This document shows, piece by piece, positions 33,401 through 44,162 of a stretch of DNA of 64,000 nt. Each line of letters begins with the position of its first letter. Position 1 is the stretch's first letter. The translations under genes were made by a program, and so were the position numbers. The notes under the pieces were generated by a model, which had not been told where the DNA came from, did no database searches, and worked only from the letters and a program-made list of their open reading frames with translations. Origin of the DNA: Rhizomys pruinosus (taxonomy: Eukaryota; Chordata; Mammalia; Rodentia; Spalacidae); NCBI GenBank assembly GCA_009823505.1, contig VZQC01005710.1, forward strand, positions 2,416,035-2,480,034, read 5' to 3'.

Positions 33401-33844
33401 CGATGGTCTTGTGGTTGATTGACACAATGGAATCCATATTTGTCCCTACAGTTTCCACATTTCTTTCATGGTTTTTCCTTTCTCATCCCCAAAGTTCAGT
33501 AAGAATTTAAGTATCAAGTATAAATAGCAAAACATATTTTGGTGATGGCAAAGCTATGGTGATTCATTCCCAGTGAACTAGGAAAGCACAAAAGGTAATG
33601 GAAGAAAATAATGTTTACCTGCAGCCCCATCCCCAAAGGTACCATCGATAAACTATCTGTTGTAGTTTACACGAGGGATTTGAAGCAGCATACATGGACA
33701 ATTTTATTCTAATTCTACATTTGCTTTTTCATTCAGACATCTGTCATATATGGTCTTAACTCATGGCCTATTTTAATGATGTTCATAAGATATTTGGCAT
33801 CATGGGTCAGGCTGCTTAGAATCTTTTAAAGTTCATTTTTAAGT
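30411..33844. other. Mostly unassigned DNA with an L2-like fragment
   Basis: Apart from the L2-like stretch at about 31045-31200, no repeat is named. Long-ish frames at 30312-30857 (minus, partly inside the LTR), 31021-31473 (plus, in the L2-like stretch) and 32252-32836 (minus, 194 codons) have no recognisable domains. Confidence 0.45.
31045..31200 (+). mobile_element. L2 fragment (3' region), probable
   Basis: 'ctgccccaggacctttgcac' is a hallmark of the L2 3' region, followed by a degraded pyrimidine-rich stretch in the expected order. Confidence 0.5.
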
Positions 33845-34030
33845 TACATTTCTATTTACTTATTTTGTGTGCTTGAATCCATGGGGGTGTGCCCTATGGT
33901 TCATGTGTGGAGGTCAGAGTACAACTTGTAGGTGTTTAAACTCAGCTTCCACCCTGTGGGTCCTGGGGATGGAACTCAGGTTGTCAGGCTTGGTGGTAGA
34001 CCCATTTATCTGCTGAGCCATCTTGCTACA
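33845..34030 (-). mobile_element. B4-class SINE (RSINE1-like), antisense
   Basis: 'tgtggaggtcagagtacaac', 'caccctgtgggtcctgggg', 'aactcaggttgtcaggctt' and 'tgctgagccatcttgc'. It mirrors 24914-25110. Confidence 0.8.
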
Positions 34031-34162
34031 TTTTTAACTCATAAGACCTGACACTGAAACAGGGTCTATCAGTTTAATCACCTTTTTGAAGATTTCACAG
34101 CTATTTCAATCTCTCTTGCTCTTTTTCTCTTTCCCTCCTTCTTTCCCTCTCTCCTCCTTCCC

Positions 34163-34277
34163 TTTTTTCTCTCTGACAGGGTCTCGCTATAGTCCAGGCT
34201 GTCCTCAAACTTGCAATCCTCCTGCTTCTGCTTCTTGGGTACTGGGAATACAGGTGTGTACCACCAATGCCCAGCTG
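34163..34277 (-). mobile_element. B1 SINE, antisense, partial
   Basis: 'ctgacagggtctcgctatag', 'ccaggctgtcctcaaac', 'ctgggaatacaggtgtgtac' and 'caccaatgcccagctg'. Diverged, with an internal deletion. Confidence 0.8.
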
Positions 34278-35135
34278 ACCTACAGCTTGAAGTTACAGCA
34301 AGAAGTCAGGACTCTCCAAAGGGGGCACAGTGCCCCGGGGAAGAATGTTGGGTTCCAGGTCTGCAGCACACTGTACTGTCTTTACTTCTTTTAAATAACT
34401 TAATATCCAACTGTCATTTGGAACCCTTCAGTCTCTGTGCATCAGGAAAATTGCATGTGACACCGGGGACTCTGAACTGGACGTCACCTCCGTGTTCCAT
34501 ATCTACCGACTCCCGGGAAGGCGCCAGCCCGCTTCTCTTGCGTGTCTGTGACTTGCTCAGGTGGCTGGGTGGGATGGGGAAGGAAGACAGGCAGGGAGAA
34601 GGGCTCTTGCCTGATGGTCTCTCACTGGCATCTTTGCTTTGGAGTTCTGGCTTCTCTGTCAGTAGATTTTCCCCTACAGCTGCAACTGAGTGCCTCAGAG
34701 GACCATGTGGTAGGAGAGGTCTTTCTTTGTACATAGATCCCAGGCCCCTGAGAATGTCTGAGGCCACACAGCCTAGGAGAATTCGGCTTGTCGAGACAAG
34801 GCTGCTAACAGGTGGTGTTTAAATACAGGTGACCTTGATTGCCTGAGGGGACCTCATGGGTTTGCCTGGGGTCCTGAGATGGAGGAACGGCCCAGCTGAT
34901 GCAAGTGCGGAGGACTTGGTCCACTGCTGCTTTGAAGATGGAGGAAGGGATGTGAACCAAGGAAGGCTAGCGGCCTCCCGGAGGGAAGGAAACGGATGTC
35001 TCCTGGCTGCCTTTTACTTCTACTGTGGAGGCTCATTTTGTACTTCTGACCCCCAAACTATGAAGGAGCAAATCTGTGAATCTGTGGGCTTTGTAGTGTA
35101 GCTATTTGTTTTTTCATTTATTGTGTTTGTTTTGT
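34278..35135. other. Unassigned non-coding DNA
   Basis: Overlapping open frames on both strands at 34211-34822 (203 codons, plus) and 34414-34767 (minus), part of the first inside a B1. No named repeat or exon. Confidence 0.45.
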
Positions 35136-35496
35136 TTTCCTGTGCTAGAAATCAAGCCTAGCTCATTGACCATGACCACGGCCGGCAAGTGCTCTGCCTC
35201 TGCACTGACCATGACCACGGCCGGCAAGTGCTCTGCCTCTGCACTGACCATGACCACGGCCGGCAAGTGCTCTGCCTCTGCACTGACCATGACCACGGCC
35301 GGCAAGTGCTCTGCCTCTGCACTGACCATGACCACGGCCGGCAAGTGCTCTGCCTCTGCACTGACCATGACCACGGCCGGCAAGTGCTCTGCCTCTGCAC
35401 TGACCATGACCACGGCCGGCAAGTGCTCTGCCTCTGCACTGACCATGACCACGGCCGGCAAGTGCTCTGCCTCTGCACTGCATCCTAGTGCACGTT
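35136..35496 (-). mobile_element. ID/tRNA-type SINE remnant expanded by a minisatellite
   Basis: The edges 'gtgctagaaatcaagcctag' (35142-35161) and 'ctgcactgcatcctagtgca' (35472-35491) look like the two halves of an antisense ID/B4-type SINE head ('...ggaacccagggc...caagcgctctaccactgagc...'). The 39-bp array fills the space between them, and the unit itself matches the 'ggcaagtgctct-cc-ctg' part of that head. Confidence 0.5.
35166..35477 (+). repeat. 39-bp minisatellite, 8 units
   Basis: Eight back-to-back 39-bp units (312 bp). Units 2-8 are identical; unit 1 differs at its first base. Each unit runs from 'ctgaccatgaccacgg' to 'ctctgcctctgca'. With a period divisible by three, several frames on both strands stay open, giving spurious frames of 99-212 codons. 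The near-perfect homogeneity indicates recent expansion or an assembly effect. Confidence 0.98.
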
Positions 35497-36094
35497 CGTG
35501 CTGTTTCTGTTCCTTTGTGACAGCAGCAGCAAGTCACTCACGCATTTCCCTCTGGCCCTTCTATGTGGGGCTCCCTGGTTGGGGGTGTGGCCTCTCCTGG
35601 ACCAGCTGTGCCAGGGTCTGCTCCAGGATTCTCCCTTGTGGGGCGGGCCCATTAAAGGATCCTGAGTTGGTTTCCAGGTCACTGTATTGGATGCTCAGTG
35701 TCAGAGAGACGTGGGCACTTCCTGAATATGGCTTCTCTCTGTAGGTCCCAGGCTGATCCGCTTCTCTGCCTGAGGAGAGCTTTGGCCTCTCAGAATGTCA
35801 GTTTCTAGGGACACACTGATAACACTGAAGGGCCTTTTTCTGCTAATGACTCACTTTACCGTTGTGTTCAAAGATGCTTCTCAAAGCCCCTTAAGCTCCT
35901 ACTGGACTCTTCTCTGTCTTTGTTGTGGCGTGATCATCTGATTCTGTCCACCTCTGAGCTTGGGATTTGAGATCCTGGTGTACCATCCAGGTGCTTTGGT
36001 CAGAACCTCCAGCGCTTTCTCACACAGACCCATGACATTTCATTTACTTTAAAGCAAGCTGTAGGAGAGCCACTTGTCATAGGATGAAGACTTA
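35497..36094. other. Unassigned non-coding DNA
   Basis: No recognised element. The open frame entering from the minisatellite ends at 35744 and is treated as spurious. Confidence 0.45.
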
Positions 36095-36340
36095 GGAGCA
36101 GTCAAGATCCCGAGAGGCAGAGCAGCAAGCAAGCAACCCTAATTCAACTTTGTGGGTCACCAAAAACAAATCAATCAAGGCATGAAAATGGGGGGGGGGG
36201 CTGTTGGAAAAGAAGGGGTTCTGTAAGAGTGGGAGGGAAATGAGAGGGTAGTGGGGGGTGAAGATGACAAAATATATTATATACATGTCTGAATTTGTGT
36301 AATAGTAATTAACAACAACAACAACAACAACAACAGACTC
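36095..36340 (+). mobile_element. Rodent L1 3' end with (AAC)n tail
   Basis: 'agcaagcaaccctaattcaa', 'ggtcaccaaaaacaaatc', 'ggcatgaaaatggg', a run of 11-12 G, a GA-rich stretch and 'aaaatatattatatacatg' follow the end of a rodent L1 3' UTR. It closes with (AAC)n at about 36310-36335 in place of plain poly(A). Strongly 5' truncated. Confidence 0.8.
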
Positions 36341-36492
36341 CAAGCCTTGTCCTGCTCCTGGTCTCCCTACTGTGGCCTCTGAGGGTGAGGGAGAGAATTC
36401 AGAAACTGGCTTTCCACTGCAGAATCATCATAGGAGAGATGGCCTACCTTACTATGAAGGATTGAGATGGAAAACCACAGAAGAGCCGTGTA

Positions 36493-36846
36493 ATGGTTTG
36501 AATAAATTGCCCCCATAGGCTCCAAGTATTTGGAGACTTAGTCCCCAGCTGGCGGAACTGCTTTGGGAGGTTTTAAAAGGTGTGACCTTGCTGTAGGAAG
36601 TTCATCATTGGGGACGGGCTTGGAGAGTTTATAGCCTTGCCCACTTCCTGTTTTGTTCTCCCTGATTCCTGTGAGTGCTTAAAGATGTGAGTGCTTAGGT
36701 TCCTGCTCTGCCTGCCTCTGCTGCCATGCCTCCCCACCATGATGGACTCTTTCCCATTTGGAAGCAGAAGCTCAACAACCTTTTCCTTCTATAAATTGTT
36801 TTCACGATGGTGTCCCATTACAGCAACAGAAAAGGAACTAATACAA
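36493..36846 (+). mobile_element. MaLR-type LTR, sense
   Basis: 'tgtaatggtttgaataaatt' start, 'ggaggttttaaaaggtgtga', 'ctgccatgcctccccaccat', 'gatggactctttcccatttg' and 'acagcaacagaaaaggaact' end. A solo LTR with no internal region attached. Confidence 0.78.
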
Positions 36847-37044
36847 GCTGCATGCTAGAGTAGAGTAGTTGGTGTCCTGGGATGAAAAATAGCCCTTCTC
36901 TCAACAGTGTGGCACAAATAACACAAGGATTGTGATTCTGGGGCTAGAGAGTTTGTGGCTGATGGACAGCTGGACCACACTTTCATTTCCTGCTAAATTA
37001 TACTTCTGAAGTTGTTAGGAAAGTGGCTGAGTATGTGCAATAGT

Positions 37045-37371
37045 ATTCATTGTCAGCCTGAAGAGATCTAGAATCACCTGGGAGACAGGCATGTCTGTGG
37101 GGGATCATCCTGACTGCATTAACTGTGATGGGAAGACCGATCCACTATGGATGGTACCATCCCCTGGCTGGGATCCTGGACTGCGTAAGTAGAGGAAAGG
37201 AACCGAGAAGCAGCAACATTCCTCTCTTTCTGCTTCCTGCTTGTGGATCAGTGTCACTAATGGATTTGAGCTCCCGCTGCCATGACCTTCCTTATGGAAT
37301 GAACCCTTTCTCCCTCGTGCTTGCTTTATCAAGGTATTCTAGCAGAGCACCAGGAAAAGAAACTGAGGTAG
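37045..37371 (+). mobile_element. MaLR-type LTR, sense, diverged
   Basis: 'gagatctagaatcacctggg', 'tgggaagaccgatccactat', 'ggctgggatcctggactg', 'ctttctgcttcctgcttgtg' and 'gaatgaaccctttctccctc' match the family of the split LTR at 10742-11200. Confidence 0.65.
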
Positions 37372-37744
37372 TATGTGAGTCTTTTTTAAATTCACATTTA
37401 TTGAAGGCTGTTTTTATATGTAAAGCTGTGTTAGGAAAATGACACTTAGATACGGTAGCAAGCCCAGGCTGGGTACCTGGAAAGTGCAAGCTTTGGATAT
37501 TGTGATTGAGCACATGGTCAGTCCCCACTATGGAGTCCTTGCTAGTGGCAGATCTGTCATAATTCTGTCAGGAGAGCACAGAGCATCCATATTTGTACAG
37601 ATCATTCACTTGGCACTTGACTTGTTCTGTCCTTGAGTGACACCTGCTCCGCAGCCATCCTTACTCACTTCGTTCAGTGGCTCCTTTGGTTAGTCATTCC
37701 TGCCCTCTCTGTGCCTCCTGTCTCCAGACAGAAGAATTGTGGGC
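37372..37744. other. Unassigned non-coding DNA
   Basis: No recognised element; short open frames only. Confidence 0.45.
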
Positions 37745-37972
37745 CATCCTGCTCAATGCAGAAGGACACTGGGGGTACTCTGTCCCCAGGAAGAAGTACA
37801 GTGGGACAGTCTGCTCCCAAATAGAAGGATTGGGATGTCCTTAACAATATGGAAGGACGGTAAGGTTGGCAGGACAGTAGGACACCTTCCTCATGTTCTT
37901 AGATGGAAGGACGGTGAAACATCCTAGTGGACACGGGCATTCTGCTCCAGACGGAAGGACAGGGACTTTGTG
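37745..37972 (+). repeat. Degenerate minisatellite, about 35-45 bp period
   Basis: A motif of the type 'ctgctccaNaNggaaggac-gtgggac' recurs at least five times (around 37750, 37785, 37820, 37850, 37905 and 37955) with much drift and unequal spacing. Confidence 0.6.
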
Positions 37973-39567
37973 AGTGAGATTTGTGCAGTATTCCAGTTTG
38001 TCTTCTTTTCCTAGGAGGAAATGTAGTAAAACTCTTTTAAAATAATCCCCCCCCCCCAATTTTGGGGCAAGGTTTTGTGTCTTTTATTGTTAATAGGGTT
38101 GGAAAAGACAGAACTTACACTTCTCTTAAAAATTTGAATCCATTACTCATCTATGAGCAGTTAGAAGAGCTTCCCTAAAGGATTTCTGCCAGAGGCTCAT
38201 AGTGAGGTAAATAGCACAGGGAGAAGATGGGATCTCAGCCCTACGCCTCCCGATTTAGACTGTGTGCACCGCATGCAGATTCTGCCTGCCAGATCACATG
38301 TGTGCACCACCAGCATTCCTCTCTTCAACATCTAGCCACACAGGGCTCCATGGTGGAGGTACTGAGCTATTGGACTCCATTAGCAGGGGCCACTCTGCAT
38401 GGAAGAACTGGGTTTCAGATGGCCTCACTTCCACATTTCTGCCTTCTACTGGACAGAAGGAACCTGAAGAACATGTCAGTCAGGACAGTAATTGAAAGGG
38501 AGGAAGGTTTTCTCTTATCACAGATTAATGCCAAGATGCAGGAATCCTGTCACACAGGCTGTGTTCACAGCAAAGCAGTCACACTCTCTACCTTCTGTGT
38601 GTGAAGTCTGTTCTGTCTTCCCTGACTAACCATGCACCCCAAATCTGTGCCTCATTTGTGTATTTGGAATTCCCAAATGTCAGGAGGAAGAGAACTCCAA
38701 ATATTCCAGGGTCAGTTGTGTCTACTTGCAGATGAAGAAATGTGATGGTGTAAGTGGGGATGGGGAGCATGGGTGACATGTGACCCTCTTTTTGTAATCT
38801 ATGTAATTACATGTCCCGCATAACTAAATAGACAAAATGTGATAAAGTTCGTAAGTCTAGAACACAAATGCATTCATTCATTCATTAATTCATCCATTTG
38901 TCTCCCTCGTCCCTGACAGCAGCTGATAGGAGGAACCAAAAGACTAGGATCTCTTCCACCTAAAGGACTGAGAGTCAGATGGGCCAGCAGCCCCTGTTCT
39001 CTGTAGCCCTCAATCCTAGGCGTTCTGGGGCCAGGAACGGTATCTGCTTTTCCTTCTTGCTCCGTGGTCTCCCTTGTGGGGGAGCGGTCACCTTTCCCCG
39101 TGAATCTGACCCCAGCACAATTCAGAGTAATTAGCAAACCCCACTCTTAGAAGTGACTGGACTTCACCACGCAGATGTTCTGTCTTGTCTGGTCAGCAGC
39201 TCCTTCCCAGCATGTTAGCACTGACCTCATTATCCCCTTTCAACCCAGTCTAGTGGGAGGCATTTAACAGGTACACCATCCAGTCCATTCCTGTGCTTAC
39301 CAGAGACAATGTGTGTCATCTCTTTCAACTGCCTGCCTCTCATAGGGTCCTGACTCACCTCGATTTCCCACACCCTCTGCAGTTAGTCTCACCAACTCCA
39401 GCTCAGAAACGCAGCAGCCCAAGGCTCTGGCTGGTGGCTCTGTTCCCAGATTTCCAGAGCTGCTGCCCAGTTCTTCCACGGAGACTACTGTAGCTTCCCA
39501 GGAGGGAAGTGCGTCTCCCACTCTCTGTAAAGACACTGACCAGTACCTGGTACACGGGAGACCAGCT
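37973..39567. other. Unassigned non-coding DNA
   Basis: Contains a C-run at 38047-38057 and a short (ATTC)n at 38871-38890. No transposon or exon is named. Confidence 0.45.
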
Positions 39568-39952
39568 TTCTAGTTTCATCCCTGTTACTATGATAAAATA
39601 TCCTGACAAAAACAGCCCTAAAGGAAAAGGGGGTCCAAACTTCAGTCCGTGACTGCAGGGAAGCCAAGGCAGGAATGTCAAGTAGTTAGTTACAGCACGT
39701 CTCAACTCAAGAGCAGAGAGAAATAGATGCATACATGCTTGCTCATGCTCAGCTGGACTTCTCTTAGGCAGCTCGGCCCCTGCCCAGGGAATGGCTGCTC
39801 CCACAGCAGGCAAACTCTTCCCACATCAGTGAACTTAAGGCCCCTACAGACATGCCCACAAGGCCAACCCAATATGGACAATTGCTCATTAAGACTCTTC
39901 CCAGAAAATTCTAGGTTGTATCAGTTTTCCAGTTAAGGCTAACCACCATAGC
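39568..39952 (-). mobile_element. ORR1-like MaLR LTR, antisense
   Basis: 'tctagtttcatccctgttac', 'gaagccaaggcaggaatgtc', 'catgcccacaaggccaaccc' and 'ccagttaaggctaaccacca' follow the ORR1-like antisense order. Diverged solo LTR. Confidence 0.65.
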
Positions 39953-41904
39953 AGGGAAGTAAAAAAGGAACTTCCCCCCACCCCCAGCTCTCTTCTACTG
40001 CATTGAATGGTGCAGTTCAGACTGACGAACACATGGGTCCATTCCACATAGCCTTAGGTCAGGCACTGCACATCTGACTCTCCTGGCATGTGGGTCTGTA
40101 CTGTTCAGTGACGAAGCCCCTGATTCCCAGCTGATCCCCCCACACCGCCTCCCCATAGTGTATACTGCTCTGGGTTTGGTGTGTGTTGTCAGACTCAAGA
40201 TGTTGGGAGTGCAGACTTTGTGAGGCTAGATAATTGATAAAGTCTGCCAGCTTTTTTTTATTTGACTGTGAAATGACTTCTCATTTTATTTATTTGAACT
40301 TTTAACATTGAACACCCAAAGCAATGCTTAATTTAACAATATAAGTGTGCTTGCTCTCCAGTCCTACGCTCTTCTAGAATCAGTACTGCAAGTTGACAGA
40401 TATATGATACCACATGCATTCTCTTCAAAGCTAGCCATTTCACAAGTCAAAAGATGTATTTTAACTTTCACATTTCAATTGTATTTTATCACTGAAATTT
40501 GGCATACTTAGATATTTCAAAGGATTTTAAGATCCTCAAAAACTCATGCAATTCTATTTTTAGATCACTTGAAAGTTTAATGTTTGTTTACTTTTTTGAG
40601 ACAGTCTCACTCTTAGCCCAAGCTAGCCCCAAGCTATAGCAACCTTCCTGCTTCAGTCTCCTGAATGCTGAGATTATGAGACATCACACCTGGCTTTAAG
40701 ATTTTAATTATTGACTAGTAGGTACCTTTAAAAGCCCTTCCTTCCCCCCCAAGCTTTTGGGGGTCAGTTGACCCCCGTTGGGAGTCCAGGAGATGTCTTC
40801 TGTCAGGTTTTCATTTCTGGGTGTAGATTAAGGGATTCATTTGTCACACCAGAAATGAGGCCTGCACTCTAGTTCCATTACTTGTTTTACAATGTTCGAT
40901 TGGCTCTTTGATCTTCTAGGCCATTGTGAATTTTATGGTTTACACATTTCAAAGTGTCAGGTGATTGTGAAGTGCTTGCTCAGAAAAGAAAACCAGTGCG
41001 GGCCTCGGCTTGCCTCCTCTCCAGGGATGCTGCTCAAGGCCTGGAAGGCTAGGCAAATATTTGCTCAGCCAAGTTGCATTTTCTAAGACTACAGGCTCAA
41101 GTAGAATTCTCCTTCCAAGTTCCCAAGAGACGCATGCATTCCAGCTTCCTGCGTAGGGAGGGAAAGGTGGGTGAGACCTTCTTTATGGAACTGGGCTGCT
41201 TTGCCTACACCCCCTAGTGAATGTGGGGGGACCTCCTCTCTGCTGTGGCAGTGTGAGGACAGGGGATCTTGGTGGGGAACTCTCCAGGATTTTCTGTTAC
41301 ATGTGTAGTCTCCACATTGTAGTGGGAACAGCCAAGGAAGAGAACCTTTAGCTGGCTGCTGTTTGCATGCACATGTTCAGTCCACAAGCAGGAGGTGGAA
41401 GGCTCACTCTAAAGATCCAGGAGGCACCAAATCTTGTCCTGAGTTCAAGAAAGCTCTCCGTTTGCTGTTGTTACTGCTGCGGTTGTATTTATTTATTTAT
41501 TTTTTTAACTTCACCTGCAGGGGAAGGAAGAGTGCTTTGAATGACACCAATGAGAATAATGAGGGTGGAAACATCCAGAGCTGTGGTGCTTGGGGACAAA
41601 AAATGAAAGAAACTGGAACCAGGGAACAGGCTCATCCCCCTGCTGCAGGGGGATGAGGAGCAGATGGAAGCCAACCTAGAGAGCTCTGTTTGAACCCCCA
41701 ATATGGAAAAGTGTGAAGCTGATTTCCACACAGGCTTCATTTTGGGAGACTTTGGAGGGGGTTAAGGGGCAAAGCAAGGCAAAGACTTCTGAAGCAACAC
41801 CTCCCCAAAGCTCTGCAGCCCCTTGGTATCCCAGAGGAGGTGTCTAGGATGGCACTGCCGGCCAGGCTTCTTCAAAGTTTTCCCAACAGTGTCTTGCTTA
41901 TCCC
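39953..41904. other. Unassigned DNA, AT-rich in part
   Basis: 40240-40580 is AT-rich unique sequence of the sort often found in conserved non-coding blocks, but that cannot be tested here. A diverged antisense B1 sits at 40586-40696. The rest is anonymous. Confidence 0.45.
40586..40696 (-). mobile_element. B1 SINE, antisense, diverged
   Basis: 'tacttttttgagacagtctc', 'ccaagctagccccaagct', 'gctgagattatgag' and 'catcacacctggct'. Shortened and old. Confidence 0.75.
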
Positions 41905-42095
41905 CAGAATAACCCTTTGTGGTGAGTGTGATTCGTTCACCATTCATTTTATGATTGAGATTAGACAACTTGGCCCAGACTACATAGTCTGCACTTAATA
42001 AAGCCATAATTCAAAGCCATGAGTTCTAAGTCACCTACGTTCAAGGCTCCAACCACAGACACATCTTTGTTAGAGACTAATTCGGAGTCTTGGAA
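41905..42095 (-). mobile_element. MIR remnant, antisense
   Basis: 'ccccagaataaccctttgtg', 'tgattgagattagacaactt' and 'aattcaaagccatgagttc' correspond to an antisense MIR from its 3' half through its core. Confidence 0.55.
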
Positions 42096-42171
42096 AGGAC
42101 AGGAGGGTGACTCAGGGGGAAGTGGGTGGAGACTTGCTTCGGAATGGAGATTAGAGAGAAAGGAGGTAAGT

Positions 42172-42400
42172 GACATTCAATGAGCACCTAGTGTGTGCAT
42201 CAGTGAACTGGACATTCAGTGAGCACCTACTGTGTGCATCAGCAAATTGGACATCTCACTGAATTTCTTCAACAGCCCAAAAGAATTAGGCTTTTCCCAT
42301 TTTGCAGATGAGGAAACTGAAACATTGGGACAGATATCTTGCCCACAGTCACATGACTGGAAGATGACAGAGCTGGGAAATTGTACTTGGGAATTTCTCA
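42172..42400 (-). mobile_element. MIR, antisense, with internal tandem duplication
   Basis: 'gagcacctactgtgtgcatc', 'cccattttgcagatgagg', 'aaactgaaacattggg' and 'agtcacatgactggaagatg' are a clear antisense MIR. The 39-bp segment at its left end occurs twice in tandem (42172-42210 and 42211-42249, about five mismatches). Confidence 0.85.
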
Positions 42401-42507
42401 TTCTCCAGTCCCTGTTTTCTGCACAGTAGCAGAGTGTGGCTGTGACTATTGTAGCTAATGCACCAAGGTCTACAAATGTCCTGGGAAAAGTATCAAGATG
42501 GTGCTTT

Positions 42508-42541
42508 GGGGCTGAAGAGATGGCTCAGCAGTTAAGAGCTC
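42508..42541 (+). mobile_element. B2/B3 SINE head fragment
   Basis: 'ggggctgaagagatggctca' then 'gcagttaagagct', after which similarity stops abruptly. Its upstream flank resembles that of the SINE at 43518. Confidence 0.75.
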
Positions 42542-42984
42542 ATTCTGGCCCTTGCCCCTGGCCAGGTAATGGGTCCTCCACCCCAGTGACAGCTGCTCTC
42601 TCTTCAGGGTGAAGAAACAGCTCTTTGAATGGACTGCATAACTATTCATCTCTGGAATTGGAGATCCCATCATCTCAGGTCTTGCCTCACATTCTTCACA
42701 GGAAGACAGACCCCCCTGACCCCCTAGATTGTTGTGACAAACCAGCTACTGTGGGATGGCCTGGGTTAGATCTAGAAGCTCTACAGCAGCCCTAAAGATG
42801 AGTCCAGTGGAGTGGTTGATCTAAGTTGAACTCACATATCTTTCCATGAGGGGAGGCTGCCGTGTGGCTTGGTCAGGAGTGAGAAGGATGCCCTGTAGCA
42901 TCAAGGAGGACTTCGTGTTTTCTATGGGACCATCTGTTGTACTGATGCTGAAGTCTCGTGGTCTGTGAAAAGGAACATACTCAA

Positions 42985-43138
42985 AGCCGGGTGTGGTGGC
43001 GCACACCTTTAATCCTAGCACTTGGGAGGCAGAGGCAGGCGGATCTTTGTGAGTTCAAGGCCAGCCTGGTCTACAGCGTGAGTTCCAGGACAGCTGGAGC
43101 TACAGGGAGACCTTGTCTCGAAAAGACAGAAAAAAAAG
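42985..43138 (+). mobile_element. B1 SINE
   Basis: 'gccgggtgtggtggcgcaca', 'ggaggcagaggcaggcgg', 'ccagcctggtctacagcgtg', 'gagaccttgtctcgaaaa' and an A-rich tail. Flanked by 'aggaacatactc' and 'agaacatgctc', an imperfect target duplication. Confidence 0.96.
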
Positions 43139-43517
43139 AACATGCTCTCCGGAAAGCAGGATGTCGTCCCCTGGGCTCTTCAAAGGCCTTCCTTGTGGGA
43201 GAGAGGCTCTGCTCAAGAAATAGTGCTGGAGACTTCAGGAACCATTCAGACCAATAGGGTCTCTGGTTTTTGAAGGTGACTCACTGGTACTTTGATTCCA
43301 TATGAGTTACAAGGGGTTGGAGAACTGTAGAACCCTGTATATTCACTGAAGAGGAACTGCTAGCATTTCAGAACCAGGGTTGATGTAGAAGAGGGGGCAG
43401 CATGGAAACACAGAGTGGGAAGCCATGCACCAAGGCCTGTGACATTCCTGGGGGGACTCTCATGGCTGACACACCAAGATCCACAAGTGTCCTGGAAGGA
43501 ATTTCAAGAGGGTGCTT

Positions 43518-43738
43518 TGGGGCTGTAGAGATGGTGTAGCAGAGAAAAGCATGCTCTGCTCTTGCAGAGAACCCAAGTTTAGTTCCCAGCACCAATATCG
43601 GCCAGCTCACAACTGCCTATAACTCCAGTTCCAAGGGATCTGGCCACTTCCGGCCCCTGCAGGCTCCTGCACTCCTGTGCATACTCCCACACAGGGATAC
43701 ACACATGCAGAATTTAAAATAGCAAACAAAATATATTT
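43518..43738 (+). mobile_element. B3-class SINE
   Basis: 'ggggctgtagagatggtgta', 'ttgcagagaacccaagttta', 'cctataactccagttccaag' and 'cccacacagggatacacac'. Diverged. Confidence 0.85.
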
Positions 43739-43739
43739 T

Positions 43740-44108
43740 TAAATGATGTTGCTTCTACAAAAATTGCAGAAGATGGGATTATTAACACCCCATCATGGAT
43801 GGTAGCAGGCTCACAAAGCCTCACCTTCCCTGACGAACAGTCCCTGAGTACTGGGAAGAAGGCGTCTTTCCTTCAATGGTGTAGCTACTGGTAAGTTGCC
43901 AAGACTTCAGTAAACGACTCCCCATCTAAGCTCCTTAACTAAGCAAGCTTAATTAAGCTTGGTGGTTCAGAAAGAAAAAGAAAAAGAAAACAAAGAAAAA
44001 CAGACAAGAAAACAGGAGAAGGATTTCTTGAAAGGAGTTTAGGAAGAGAGGGTAATGGAGTGAGATTGGCCCAGTACACTATATGCATGTAGGAAATTGT
44101 CATATAAA
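43740..44108 (+). mobile_element. Rodent L1 3' end
   Basis: 'caatggtgtagctactggta', 'gttgccaagacttcagtaaa', 'gcaagcttaattaagcttgg', an A-rich 'gaaaaagaaaaag' stretch, 'gagagggtaatggagtgag' and 'atatgcatgtaggaaattg' are in the order of a rodent L1 3' UTR. 5' truncated. Confidence 0.82.
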
Positions 44109-44119
44109 ATCATCATCAA

Positions 44120-44162
<43 letters not shown>
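44109..44162 (+). repeat. (CAT)n microsatellite at the L1 tail
   Basis: About 17 CAT/TCA units, starting exactly where the L1 3' end stops. On the minus strand it reads as a run of methionine codons, a spurious frame. Confidence 0.97.

Noticed and set aside
34211..34822. 203-codon plus frame
   Set aside because: Its start is inside an antisense B1 and the remainder has an open antisense frame as well; no domain seen.
35106..35744. 212-codon frame encoding a 13-residue repeat
   Set aside because: A 39-bp minisatellite keeps several frames open on both strands, so openness carries no information.
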